The notes under the pieces: model-generated
Told to the model about the DNA's origin: nothing
Databases searched by the model: none
What the model saw: the letters and a program-made list of their open reading frames with translations, nothing else
Program-made: the position numbers and the translations under genes
Origin: Okapia johnstoni
Taxonomy: Eukaryota; Chordata; Mammalia; Artiodactyla; Giraffidae
Assembly: GCA_024291935.2 (NCBI GenBank)
Contig: CM044310.1
Coordinates: forward strand, 85,124,713-85,188,712
Direction: 5' to 3'
DNA: 64,000 nt
In this document: in pieces, positions 1-14,100 of the stretch
Position numbering within the stretch: position 1 is the stretch's first letter
Layout of the letters: the number at the start of each line of letters is the position of its first letter

Positions 1-1986
1 CTTTTATGGTATATGTACACTTGGAGGTAAGTATTTAGTACTGGTATATAAATTACTGAAAAAGAAGTGTATTGTCCTCAAGTAGGTTTTGGTCTCAGTT
101 GAGCAACTGGGGTGGCATATTTTTTGTCTCTACAGTTAACTCAGTGTTTGAATTTTATCTTACTGTTATTAATTCTGTCTATAATTATTTGGTCTGAAGA
201 GCCTTTGTCTACTCACAGTCCAGTGCTGTGATCATTTATGATTCACTACCGTCTTTTCCAGTAGAGTATATTAGTTGGTTTTATTCAGTTCTTGATTTCA
301 TTATGGGGGGGGGGTGTGTATTCTTTTATGGGCATCTTATTCATGACTTTGTGTGCAACAGTGAGCATCCCAGATGATCTCATTCCTGATAAATAAGCTA
401 ACATTTGCCTGTTATCTTTGTTGAGTTCCAGTGGCAAGTACATACCAGTGACAAGTTTGGGCTTGTTGTCATGAAGGGCTTTGTGGCCTGAAGACTGTTA
501 GGCACCACTTCCTGTTTTACATGATATCCCAAGTCTTTAGTCAGATTATCTTTGTTGATTGAAAGATAAAATATTTCACAAAGTGGGATTTACTTCTAAA
601 GTCAGGATTGGAAAGGTAGACTGTCATGTTAGGAGAGTCCTGGAATTTAGATTCTGCTCTTTAGGGGCATTTAAGTTTCTCATAAGAAGTTACTGGGCTG
701 TGGGTTTTTTCCTTCTATGGCAAGTACACACCAGCGACAAGTTTAGGCTTGTCAGCGTGATGGGCTTTTTAATTTGAAACTGGTAGGTACCACTTCCTGT
801 TTTACATTTGAGGAATTGAGTGTATTTTAATAGTAAGCATCTTTATAGTCAAGCCAAGCAAGTTAGTTTGGTTGTATCAACGCAGAGTTTAACCTATTAA
901 TTATCATTTGTGTCTTTGGCCACAGAAAAAGATTTTTTCTCGTTCTTTAATTCATTTAAATTGATTTGTTGAAATGTTTCACCTATTAAAAAAAAAATGA
1001 ATTGCTTATCCTGATATGCTGAGGTAAGTGGTAACTTTCTTTAGAGGAAAGAAGAAAAAAAGCCTGAAACAAAGAAGTATGAGTGTGTGTTTGCATTTAG
1101 TGTGAAAATGTCGAGGTTTAGAAATAATTCTTCAGATGTATGTTAGCTATTTAGATTGAATTTCTCTGTTACTATGAGAATGTAAAATCAGTATGAAGCA
1201 TATATAAGCAGTGTTTAATGGAAGGAGGGTTATGCTAAAAGATACAAAATATCTAGAACTATTTTTTAACTTCTAAGAATAACTCTTTTAACCACCTGTA
1301 AACACCTGTTTTCAATGTTAGAGATAAACCAGAACTACAAAAGTTATATGTTTCTATAGGTTTAGGTTTCGGTTTATTTTTTCCTCTGTTACCAGGCATC
1401 AACAATTATTCCCAGGATATTTGCTCTAGAACTGAAATATCTTTTATTGTGATCCTGTTGCATTAGTTTGTATGAGCTTGTATTACTACATCAAAAAGCA
1501 TTGAACTATTACTGTTAGGGGTCTGATTATAGTTTCTGGTCTTTTTAAAGTACATATATGCTAAAAAATAATTATATTAATAATTTTGAGCTTTTCCCAA
1601 ATAAGTATTTATACCAGTTTTCTTGACAGAAAAGTATTTTCATATATAATTTCTTACAGCTTGAGATAATTCATGAAGTTGTGTTCAGAGTTTTCAAAAG
1701 AAAAACCAGTGAAAGTAAGTTTGGACAGGCATTTAATAAATTTTTATTTAACAACTACTAAGTGAATGGCATTTTTAGTAAAGTTTTGGTTTTTCTTAAA
1801 CTCTTAGAAATTTATTAAACAATAAGTAATATTTCAAAATGTAAATTTGCCAAAACACTTTCTGTAGCTTTTGAGTCAGCCTTGCACATTGTTGTATAAT
1901 GTCATTTTAATTAAAGGAAGAGATTATTTTTATAATATTGTAAAGTTGATGAAAATTTGACTCTGTAATTGTTTATAATCCTATAG
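1..1986 (+). other. RBL2: RBL2 intron 4 (right part)
   Basis: AT-rich sequence upstream of the first exon in the window, ending in the acceptor at 1985-1986. I see no exon here. The only structure is an imperfect direct duplication (431-522 and 717-807) and a G10 run near 305-314. No recent SINE or BovB copy is present. Confidence 0.75.
431..807 (+). repeat. Imperfect direct duplication of about 90 bp in RBL2 intron 4
   Basis: The segment 431-522 (starting GTGGCAAGTACATACCAGTG) recurs at 717-807 (starting ATGGCAAGTACACACCAGCG). Both end in the same CACTTCCTGTTTTACAT block, and the period is about 286 bp. I recognise no repeat family. It could be a local duplication or two fragments of an unnamed old repeat. 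Confidence 0.7.
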
Positions 1987-2115
1987 GTAATTTTCCCATG
2001 ATTAGTGATGATTTGGTTAATTCTTATCATCTTCTACTGTGTGCTTTGGACTTAGTTTATGGAAATGCCCTTCAATGTTCCAATCGTAAAGAACTTGTGA
2101 ACCCTAATTTTAAAG
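1987..2115 (+). CDS. RBL2: RBL2 exon 5
   Basis: 129 nt, entering with the last two bases of a Gly codon and leaving after one base (phase 1). It encodes [16 protein letters not shown] through ELVNPNFK, a helical part of the N-terminal cyclin-like domain. Acceptor TATAG|GT; donor AAAG|GTAAGT is near-ideal. Confidence 0.97.
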
Positions 2116-5100
2116 GTAAGTGTATAAACCAGGGACTCGGATGACTCATATGTCTATACTATGTTTACTCTTGGGAGTTGTATACATAGTACAGGTTTCC
2201 TAGCATCAGAGAACATAAATGCTTTTCCACGCTTTATCACCATAGTTATCCCAGAGTACTGAGAACTAGGAGTTGAGCTCTCTGTAAAAATATTTGTAGA
2301 AAGAGAAATTGCAGATATCACAATGTTTTAAAAGTGTTAGATGACAACTTTAGAAATTTCTGAAATATATACTCAATGAGAAGAAGGAATTTAGAAATCT
2401 GGAGTAGCGGTGATGACATTCGAGCTGACAGTGGTTTTGTGCATTGGCAAGTTTCATGCCTGACACACAGGAGGAGGTCAAAGAAGATTTATTGAAAGAT
2501 TTATTCATTCAAATCTTTTCTACAGAAGAGGAGTACCTAAGGTTCTAAAATAATTAAAATGCATTTTCAGCTCTAAAAGGTGTGTGGAAATGATAATTAT
2601 TTTGGTAATGCATTTAGTAGGCTTTAAGGTGTAGAATTTCTATGAATGATATATAGTAAGAGACCAAATTACGATTTATAAAGCAAATATTTAAAAAGTA
2701 CTTGTTGAACTAGGATGTAATGCTCTTGCTGCTTGACTGATACCTTGGTAGGATTTTGAGTGATTGTCAGTTTTGAAGTGGTTATGATGAGAATTTCAAC
2801 TTGTCTGACTTAAAGTTAGTGGAGTTAATTGCTCCAGTTGCTCCTGGTTTGGTAAGTCTGGTGTTCTCTGTATTCTGTCCTTTCATTATTTTCTTTCTAA
2901 CTCTCTTTTGTATTTCTATATTGCTGGTTCCCTTCATTTTTTCCCTCTTCTTTTATTTATTTATTATTTGTGGGGTTTTTTTGCCTTGTATTGAGTCTAG
3001 GGCAAGAAGGGCTGTAAAGTAATATGATAAAAACATCTAATATAATTAAATCAAAGTATATAAAGAGTATGTGCTTTTTCTCCAAGTGACTTTTTTATTT
3101 GATTGTAACACTTGCTAACTTTTACTTTTCTGTTTTGTAGATATTATAGTAGTATAAAAAATAATTTTTTAGTTTTTCTTTAACTATCTCCAGCTAGATA
3201 ACTGAATAAGTGAAATCTTTTGAGTCATAATAAAAGCTTTACTTCTATTTGCTATTTTTGAAGTGTATTTGAACAGTTACATTAGCACGTTACACTGTTT
3301 CCTATGCACGCATGTGCTAACAGCTCATGTACTGATTAGACTCTCTGTTATTTACCTTTTAATTCATTACAGTTAGGCTTGTTGAATGCTACCTGATACC
3401 TCTGTTCTGCGCTTTTACCCATCATAGGTCTATCTGAAGATTTTCATGCTAAGGATTCTAAACCGTCCTCCGACCCACCTTGCGTCATTGAGAAACTGTG
3501 TTCCTTACATGACGGCTTAGTTTTGGAAGCAAAAGGAATAAAGGAACATTTCTGGAAACCTTATATTAGGAAGCTTTATGAAAAAAAGGTTTGTAAGTAG
3601 TAAAGAAATGATTTGAAAATATTTTCTGGGTAAAGACTTGATTTAATATGATGACTTAAGAATTTTTTTTTCATCATAGCTCCTTAAGGGAAAAGAAGAA
3701 AATCTTACTGGTTTTTTAGAACCTGGGAATTTTGGAGAGAGTTTGTGAGTACTTCTGTTATAAAAAGTGTTTTCATACTTTATATGCTCAGGGAACATCA
3801 GAGTTTAATGTTTTTATTGCTTGTATCCTGGAAATTTAGAATATGTTTTGTGGCAGAATATAGGGACACAGTAAAAAATTCTAGCAACTCGAAGCACATG
3901 TTTTGAAGTAGTTGAAAATTGTGCGGCTGTTCTTTAAAGCTTTGATGGTGAAGTTTGGGGATCATGATTTTTGAAAGAAATCCTTTTGGAACTACCCAGG
4001 TGGCGAATGATGATGTGGAAGCACTGAGATCTTCACAGGTGCCTGGAGCAGCCAGGAGAGAGAACTCGGCTGGCAGCTTGGTACAGGGTACCCACCCTGG
4101 AATACTGTCAGCAAAATACACTTACTGTACAATGCATGGGCATAGTGGAGCACGCCTGCATTTTTATACTCCTCAGTTTTTATCTTAGTGATCCCACTAA
4201 AATTTAACTTTCACAGAATTATTGGAATTTTTAGTAAATGAAAACAAACAAGTAGCCTCGCACAACTTCAAATGGCAGTTCTGTGAGTGTACATTTTGCC
4301 TGTTTTTTTTTCCCCTGCTAGTAAAGCCATCAATAAAGCCTACGAGGAGTATGTTTTATCTGTTGGGAATTTAGATGAGCGGATTTTTCTGGGAGAGGAT
4401 GCTGAAGAGGAAATTGGGACTCTCTCAAGGTGCCTGAATACTGGTTCAGGAACAGAGACTGCTGAGAGAGTGCAGATGAAAAACATCCTGCAGCAGCACT
4501 TTGACAAGGTGAGTCAAGCCATGCCAGAAGAGGGGCAATACGAGAGCAGACATGCCGGAGGTTCTGCTTGATTTTGGCAGTTGTGTGTGTATGTGTGTTT
4601 TACTGGCTTTCAGTATGCAAAAGAAAATTCACATCCTACCTATTGCAGTTGAAAAGGTTATCTCTGTCTTTATTAATTTTTGTTGACATTGACTTTCACA
4701 AGTTTTGGTTAGATCTGCAAAAAAGAATTTAATATAAAATGTCAACGAATGCCTCATGCTGGTTGTTGGTTTTGAGAAGATGGGCCGGTAATATACAGCC
4801 TTCACATACTGAACATAGTAGGCATTTCGAAAATGTTGATTGACCCGAATTGGTACCTTCATCTAAGATACTAGGGAAACTGAGAAACTGTAGTCTTTAA
4901 GAAAACTCTCTTAAACTGAGTTTCAGGATCATGTGTTATTTCAGGCAGGATGATGGAAACTGAGAGTTTCCCTTCTGTTGTGTGATATTCATAGAAAATA
5001 AGCAACTTCTGACAGGTACTTCCAGAGGCAGTGTGGCTAATTCCAAGGGGTAACTCACCTGTAAGACCAGACTCAAGGCTGGTTTGCTGTTTTCATTCAG

Positions 5101-8100
5101 CAAATATTCTCAAGATATTCTGTATACCAGGTTGTGTCCTAGACACTGGGGCTGCATCAGTGAACAAAACAGCTATGACTATCCTGTTTAATATTCTGAT
5201 GTGGGGAGATGGATAAGAGATAACCAAACAAGTAAATATATAGTATGTCAGATGATGATATATGAAGAAAACTAAAATAGAGTAGTAGAACAAAGTATTG
5301 AGGAGAAGAGAGAATGGGTGGGCCTTGGGCTCCTGGGTGTAGATAGGGTGGTTGGAAAAAGCATCTCTGAGGAGGTGGTATTAATGCAGACCTGAAGAAG
5401 GTGAGGAAGCAAGTTATGGGAACAGCTGGGAAATGTATTTGAAACCAAGACAACAGAAGCACAAAGCCACAAGGTACAGACATGATTGCCTTTTTGAAGG
5501 AACAGTGAGTGAGAACACCAGTGTGGTAGAGGTTGAATGAGCGAGAGAAACAATGACTAAGAAGTGAAGGGGGGTGGACCAAGGGGACAGGCCAACCATA
5601 TAGGGCTGTGAAAGCCACGGGAGGATGTTCACTTTTGCTCTGCTTGAGAGGGAAGCCATTAGGAAGGTGTTGTAGAGAACAGTGACTGATAGAATCTGGT
5701 TTACATTTTTAAAAAGGCTTGTGAAGAGGTGGGATGGGGTGGGGGTGGGAGTAAGGAATTAAGAGGCTATTGCAATGATTCTGGTGATAATTCATGGTGT
5801 CTTGAATCAGAGAAATGGTTGTATTTGGGCTCTGTTATGGAGACAGCATCCACAGAATTTACTGATGGCTGGATCTAAGGTGTGCACGAAAGAAAACAGT
5901 GAGGACTCCAGTTGGGTGCATGGTATAGAAGCTAATGTCCTTACAAATGTCTGGAAGGTCTTCAGTGATCTAGCCCCACTCCCTCTCTGAATTCATCTCT
6001 CACCACCTTCTTCCTCACTGTTTCCACTCATGTCACATTAACCTCCTTTTTCCTTCTTCAGATATGCCAAGCATACTCCCAACTCAAAGCAAGCTGTTTC
6101 CTTGGCCTACGGTGTGTTTCTTCAAGATACTCATGTGGTTTACTCGTTCACTTCCTCCAGATCTCTGATAACCTGACTACTGTATAAAATAATAACCACC
6201 AGCATCCTCCCATACCTAAAGACTTCCTTTTCCTCTTACTCTGTGATTAGTGTTAGTATTAATCACTGTCTGATGGTTGGTAGGTAGAAAGAATTGTTTA
6301 TCTGAAGATGATAGATACAGAAAGACAGAAGGAGGAAGAGGGGAAGGAAGGATAGATGGACTGTTATTATCTGTCTCCTTGCATTAGAGTCTAAGCTTCA
6401 TGAGGTCTGTGATGAGTGTTGTGTTCACTGCTTGTAGGTGTTACATAATTATTTACTATTGACAGTTACTGAGGGGAGAAAGAACAAGTCTCGGGGGGTG
6501 AAAATCAAGAGTTACAGTTACGAGCATGTTCAATATAAGATGTCTTTTAGACATTCTAGTAGAGGAGCTGAGTAGGCAGTTAAGAGATACACAAGACTAG
6601 GGCTTCCCTGGTGGTCCAGTGGTTAAGAATCTACCTGCCAATGTCCCTAGGGACACAGATTCAGTCCCTGGCCTGAAAAGATCCCACATGCCGCGAACTA
6701 AGCAACTAAGCCCATGAGGTGCAACTACTGAGCCAGCACGCCTAGAGCGTGTGCTTGCAACAAGAGAAGCCACCGCAATGAGAAGCCTGAGCATCGCAAC
6801 AAAGAGCAGCCCCCACTTGCTGCAACTAGAGAAAGCCTGCACACAGCAACAATGACCCAATGCAGCCAAAAAAAGATGAATAAATCTTTACCAAAGAGAG
6901 AGATATAAGACTAGAGTTGAAGCAAATGTAAAGGCTATATATATAAATACCCATGTGTGCGCTCAGTCGCATCTGACTCTTTGCGACCCCACGGACTGTA
7001 GCTTGCCAGGCTCCTCTGTCCAGTCAAGAAGACTGGAGTGAGTTGCCATGCCCTCCTCCAGGGGATCTTCCCTATCCAAGGATCAAACCAGCATCTCTTA
7101 TGTCTCCTGTATTGGGTTCTTTACCTCTAGCGCCACCTGTGAAGCCCGTGTGTAAAGACTTCACACACACATAAACACACATACATACAGACTCGAGAGT
7201 CATTAGGATACAGATGGCTTTTAAAGTCATGGAATTAGGAGAGGTTACCTAGTAGTATGAGTTGACAGGCAATAAAAGGTCTAAAGAGTTAAAGACTCTT
7301 CTTGATCAGAATGCACAGGAAGTTCTAAGCTAAGAACTTAAACGAGGCTACCAAGAAGCCCCATGCCAACCTTGAGGACTGTGGGCAGGAAGTTGTTTGT
7401 GGTTGTCTGACCTCGTTTCCTTTGTGGAAGCACTGCTGCCTGTAGGCATGGTGGTGAGATGCTGCTGGCTGCTGTTGCTTCTCCTCCCAGAAAGGCACCG
7501 GGTCATATACAAGGAAGACGGTGGCTGTAAGAAAAGCTGTTCAGGGACGCCCCTGGTGGTCCAGTGGTTAAGACTTTGCGCTCCCAATGCAGGGGGCCCA
7601 TGTCTGATCCCAGTGCTGCAGCTAAAGAACCTGTACATGGCAATGAAGATCCCAAATGTGGCAACTAAGGACTGACATAGCCAGGAAAAAAAAGCTGTTA
7701 AGTATAGAGAGAAATCTTCTGAACATAGTTAATCTACCTAGATCATCTTATTGACCTAAAAAATTATAGAATTAATTTCTTTGAAGCAGAGTGGAAGTCT
7801 TGGCTCTACCCTTAAGTCACAGAGAAAGCATATAGATTGATTTCTGTATAGTGGATTTCTGTGTTTTTCTGTATCTCGTGGAACTCAAACGGTTCTGTTG
7901 CCAGGTAAAATATTTGGTGGGTGTTTTTACAGCTGTCTCTGGAATAAGTACATTTACTACATAGGGAAACATAGTCTGTCTTGAGTATTAGAAAACTCTT
8001 AAGCTATCTTAACCTTTCAGAGTTTGTTGGAAATACAGAAAAAGATATTTTATTAGACTATGTATTCATGCTTAAATTCTTTGGCGTCAAGTTGTATCTT

Positions 8101-11100
8101 TTTCATTTTTGTGTTCAAGAATTTCACCGGAACTTATTTCTCTGAAGATCTGTCTGCTTTAGGGGGGATAACCTATGATAGATTCTAGAAACTAAAGGAG
8201 GGGCAAGAAGACTGAAGAAAGCTCTTCTGCATCAGGTTGTGTTCTACATCTAGGAAGGTTTGCTTTATCCTCTCTGTGAAGCAGATTTGATTATTCAGAT
8301 CGGCTTTTGTGAAATCATGGATTTCATTTGGGCCAGATTTAATTCTCAGCTTTCTTTTGTGAGTCTTTGAATAATTACAAAAATAACAATAGATGGGAGT
8401 TATGAAATTATGCTTGTTAGAGATAGCCTTAATATTTTCATGCTTCTTTTGCTTTCAAGTTAAGTTTTGAAAGAGGAATAATAGGAAACTATGCCTTATT
8501 TTAAGCATTAACTTTTTTTTGTCTGTGCCACATGGTGAGGCTTGTGGGATTTTAGTTCCCAACCAGGGATCGAACCCCGGCCCTTGGCAGTGAAAGTTCA
8601 GAGCCCTAACCACAGGACTGCTGGGGAATTTCCAGAATATTTAACTTTCAAGAGACAGACTTCTTGGTTGGCTAAAGTATAGATTGTCCTTTAACACAAT
8701 TTCACATGGATAGTGATGTCTCTTAGTGGTGTTATATTTAAATTCCAAGAAAGTGGTGACATTTGAATCACTAGTATTTATCAATAATGTAAAGATAAAG
8801 TCTGATTGGCTTGAATTCCCATTTATGAAGTGATTGACAGTCTCTTTGACCTAAAATAATGTTCCTTTCCCCCCTTTAGTCTAAAGCACTTAGAGTCTCC
8901 ACACCACTTACTGGTGTGAGGTACATTAAGGACAACAGCCCTTGTGTGACTCCAGTTTCTACAGCTACACATAGCTTGAGTCGCCTTCACACCATGCTCA
9001 CGGGCCTCAGGAATGCACCGAGTGAGAAACTGGAACAGATCCTGAGGTTAGTTTGAGCCCTTCTTGCCTTCTAAGGTTCGGTTGTTGACTGTCTTCCAAT
9101 TTTTTATTTTAATATTTTGCCATTTGTGCCTTAACTCACCCGTTGATAATTTTATATCAATGTTATGCTCAGTTCTGTTGTTAGTCCTTAGAGGACATAA
9201 AAGGTATGAGTAGAAAATGATCCTTTTTTCTCAGTATCTTAGTCCATTTGGGCTGCTATAACAGAATATGGTAGACTGAGTACTGGTGGCTTAGAAACCA
9301 CAGAAATTAATTTCTAAGTTTTAAAGGCTGGAAGTGCAAGATCCAAGTGCTAACAGTCAGTGTCTGGGGAGGACTGCTTCCTGGTTAGTAGACAGCTGTT
9401 TGTTTGCTGTGTCCTCATGTAGCAGAAGAAGGAAGGGAGCTCGCCTGGGTTTTCTTTATAGGGGCTCTAATCCCATTCATGAGGACTGCCCCCCTCATGA
9501 CCTAATCACCTCCCAAATGCCCCACCTCCATACATTGTCACCTTGGGGATTAGATTTCAATACATGAAATTGAGGTGGGGGTACGGAGGGGAGCAACTGC
9601 AAACATTCAGTTCATAGCTCTGTAGATTTTTTTCAGTTCATAGTTCTGTAGATCCTTAGCTTGTGTAGATTTTCTTAAACATAGTTCAGGAGACAGTAAC
9701 TAATAACACTAGATACTGTAGAATAAAACACTATCTATTATCAGTTATTCTATCTTAAGATTTCAAGGAAAGAGGGATCAGTAAAGATGGGCATCTGTCA
9801 AAGGACTTCAGAATGAGGATTGAATCTGAGCAAATTTCTGAAGGGTGGGTCACATTTGAAAAGATAGCCAGTTAGATTCACAGCCAATGTAAAACCACTG
9901 TAACTTTTCTAAGTTCTAGAAAACACCCTTAGCCTGAAAAGGAAGTCAGCTGTCTTTAGTTCCTTTGATCTGTCTCATACTAGTAAGAATATCAGGGAAC
10001 TTTAGTGAAAAACACAATAGACTGAATTTCATTACCTGTGCATAATTTTTAGCAAATTTATTTGACAAAATTACCTCTAAGGCTGCTCCTATTCCTAAAC
10101 ATTTATGATTTAATGACATACACCCTATGGGAGACCATTTAATTTCTGGCGGTATAGTATAAGAAAGCCCTGTATAAGCATACAGTAATTTCCCACTCAT
10201 AGCCACACATATTAAATACCAAGGCTGATCGGTTTTTCTGTACATTTTAATGAAGTCTACTTTATTCATAAACTCGATTATGATTGACACCCAATAGACT
10301 TTTTCTGTATGACCTCTTCCTAAGTCATATATCTCAGATGAATCTTGTTTACCTAGAATTCAGAAGCATTTTATAAATACATTTTGGAAGGCTGTCAACC
10401 TCTATGTCTTCCAGATCTCCTTGCAGTCTCTAGGTGTAGCAGCTTCTTTAATCTTAAATATCATTAGTGGGATTAAATATTGCCAGTAGATACTAGGTAG
10501 AACCAAAGAGTCCTGTTTTTGTAACCTCTGTGTGTATTCATAAATAAAATTCTGCTTACATATGATATTCAGTAGCCATTAGAATCAGGACTATAATTGA
10601 TTTTTATTTCCTTTATAATTTTCTAAACTTGCTGCATTTCTACAATGAATATATATGTTTATGATTGAGATAAAAACATAGTTATTACAAAAGCCCACAT
10701 GGTGATCATTTATATTATGCTTCTGAATTGAACATATGGTGCCTTTCAAGTAAAAATAGAAAAACCAATGAAATAAACTTCATTTTGGAGGAAAGAATGT
10801 AGAATGCCAGTAATGATTTAGATGACTTTGTTGTAGTATAGATTATATAACCCTTCATTCTGTTTTCTTCCAGGAGTCCTTAATAAGAGTTGTGCTGCTA
10901 TCTGGGGAAAGAGTTGAGGGCAGTTTTGTTTGTCAACAGTGATTGCAGATGTGTAGGGTAGGTTGGGGCCAGTCATGCACATCAAATGGGCACTGGTCAG
11001 AGTTGCTCCATGGAATAAATATTTTTCCTTCAAATGGTAATACTAATAGATTTGATAAGGAAGTATGGGATTGTCTGGATTAATTGGGACGTGTATAGTT

Positions 11101-14100
11101 TCTGCTCAAAGTATTTGATATTTACAGGTTAAAATTCCTCTGAAATCCCAGAGCTGTAAACAGTTTATCACTTTGTGACTTGGCAAGACCCTTAAATCAG
11201 ATAATTTCTTATTTTTTTAGGTCATGTTCCAGAGATCCAACCCAGGCTATTGCCAACAGATTGAAAGAAATGTATGAGATATATTCTCAGCATTCCCAAT
11301 CAGAGGAGGATAGCAGTAATTGTGCTAAAGGTAAGGTTTAATGTTATCCATATTGTTCTTATTTTTGAAATTTAACTATTAATATGTGGATTTCTTTCTT
11401 GGAAATCGAGTCAGAAATATGTGGAAAAGATTTGACTCGAGTCTGAGGGCCACAACACGGATATCCAACTTTTCTGTCAACCAACTGATTTCTGGGCCAA
11501 TCTCAATAAGAGAGAAACTTTAGGTTGATAATCTTTATTATGTTGGACTTCTGGCACCTAAAAAAATTCTTTTATTTTCATTTGGAGACAGGATATTAAT
11601 TATAGAACTGCAGTGATTCCTCATAATATTAAGAACAGGACAGAAGATATAACTGTTAGCTGCCCAGGCCTGTTCTTGGAGTTGTTTGGTGTCATGAAGT
11701 ATAAGTACCAAATAGGAGTGCAGTAGTAAACCAGTTACATACCTCTTAGCATAGAGCTGCTCTATTTGGAATTTAAAAAAAGAAAATAAGTGTAATCTTG
11801 ATGGAATGCTATTACAGTTTTTCTCTACAAATTTTATTTCCAATTTTAGAAAAATTTCAGTGTTCATGAAGAAAATGTTAAGGAATCTTAGGGACGGTTG
11901 AAATAGTAGCTCTTGGAAGTGCATACATATATATGAAGTGTTGGGGTGGTTTTTAAATTGTATTCTGTGGGTAAGGGATGGGATAGACACTCATTTTCCA
12001 CAATATTTATGTTCTTTGCATGTGATATTTGTGTTTTTTTTCTTATTTATTCAGATATTGCCAGCAAACATTTTCGTTTTGCAGAGATGCTTTACTATAA
12101 AGTATTAGAATCTGTTATTGAGCAGGAACAAAAAAGACTGGGAGACATGGATTTATCTGTGAGTAAATAACCAATGTATTGAGCAGCACAATAAAATCTA
12201 GTTCCCTTTCAGCCCAATCCACTGAAAAAACAGCCATTATTGAAAAAATAATATATGACTTTGAGGGAATAAGATTGTCATCTAAGGAACCTTGTGTTCT
12301 GAGCTTCTCATCTCCACTCACTGCCCACTTAGTGTTTCTCATTGCAGCAGGCTATGTGTTATCAGTTAGAGTTTCTGTGGGGAGTAAGACTCTGTAGTCA
12401 AGGTTAACACATTCAGACTTAACCTTAATTAAGGTTTTTAAATAACATGGAGTTTTAATTCAAGCCTTGTATAGAATAAATTGAGTATTGACTATATAGG
12501 AACTTAACATAAATATTCAACCATTGATCTTTGACTAAGGTAATTTTTCTAGATTGTGGAAGTAATGCTTGCTTTTAATGACCTCAATAAAAATAATAAT
12601 TGACAAGTAATGGTTCTGACTCCTTATAACTATCTACACTGCTTTTAGTCTGTATAAAAATATGGCTGTGTATACAGTGGAATGTTAGCTATAGAATAGA
12701 ATGAAATTCTTCCATTTGCATGATGTGGATGGACCTAGAGAATACTAAGTGAAATAATGTCACTTACATATGTAATCTTAAAAATACGCAAAACAGTAAC
12801 AGACTCACTGATACAGAAAACAAACTTGTGGTTACCAAAGGGAAGAGGGAAGGAGGAAAGGATAAATTAGGACTATGGGATTGACTATACTAACTGCTAT
12901 ATACAAAACAGATAAGCAACAAGATATACTGTATAGCACAGTGAATTATAGCCATTGTCTTATAATAACTTATTTCTAGAGTATAATCTGCAAAAATACT
13001 GAATTATTACACTGTACACCTGAAACTAATGTAACATTGTAAATCAACTGAACTTCAATAAAAATAGTATATGGTTGTAGAAATTTAAAAGCCTGTTTTA
13101 GGACAGTTTTTCTTTTTTTTTAATTTTGAGACATACAGAAGAATATAAAAATGTTCCTACATGTTGAAGCTTTGTTTTTTTTTATAGGGCATTCTGGAAC
13201 AAGATGCATTCCACAGATCGCTCTTGGCATGCTGCCTTGAGGTCGTCACTTTTTCTTATAAGCCTCCTGGGAATTTTCCATTTATTACTGAAATATTTGA
13301 TGTGCCACTTTATCATTTTTACAAGGTATTTTTGAAAATCTGATACTGATGAAACTGTAGAAGAGAATAACATCTTGTTGTTAGTCATCTAATCCATTTT
13401 AATATAGAAGTACATTTCTTCTGTTTTTCATTACATATTTAATAATTTCCACTCTAAATGGGGAGCAGAGAAGAAATAAGAGAGTCTTAAGAACTATATA
13501 AATTCTTTTAATGTGTATAGACCTATTTTGTATAAAAGTTCATAGATTCCTCCATTTATCTGATAGTCTTTTAGAATACTTTCTTTTTATAAGCTAAGAA
13601 AGATAATAAAAAGTAGCAAATTATCACTAGCCAATCATGATAGCAACCTTCTTTTTTATTTCATGAAAGTTAAGTGAAAGTGTCTTTTAGAAAAGAACTT
13701 TTCACATGTTATATAGAGGCACACAGTTACAGCACTGATTTGGTCTCCCTCTTGATATTGATTTAGTGTATGAATTTATCTTAATTCTCATACACTATTC
13801 AAAACTAATTTTTATGGTGGCATAGACTGAATGTTCAATTTTTAAATATCCCATTTTGAGTCATGTTTCTTAATCTCAGTAGACCATGTTTTTTAATTTA
13901 AAGATTTTTGAAATGTATTACTGTACAAAAGATTTTAGATAGTTCATACCTGCAGTTTAAATAATTATTTATTAAGGTAATGAAATGAAGAGCAGCTGTT
14001 TCAAAATAGTATTCTTTAACCTTATAATTTTTCATAAATTGACTTCTGTTTCTATAAATATGTAAAAAATATTGAAATATGTTTGCCCATTTTACTTATT

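Larger units (their letters stand above)
4509..8879 (+). other. RBL2: RBL2 intron 8 (repeat-rich)
   Basis: 4.4 kb intron holding two old L2 fragments in opposite orientation (5090-6440), a CHR-2 SINE, a Bov-tA SINE and two CHR-1 SINEs, listed separately. The remaining sequence (4509-5089, 7150-7540, 7700-8510, 8634-8879) shows no gene. Confidence 0.75.

Noticed and set aside
4287..4571. 94-codon ORF as a separate small protein
   Set aside because: It is RBL2 exon 8 read through the acceptor and donor into intron.
5157..5618. 153-codon minus-strand ORF
   Set aside because: Lies entirely in an old antisense L2 copy; no domain.
6601..6700. tRNA-like head with B box in SINEs as a tRNA gene
   Set aside because: The tRNA-Glu-like parts here and in the other CHR and Bov-tA copies are SINE heads, followed by SINE bodies and A-rich tails; no cloverleaf-complete tRNA gene was seen.
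11538..11990. 150-codon minus-strand ORF in RBL2 intron 10
   Set aside because: No motif, no known family, no splice or promoter signs; AT-rich intron sequence.
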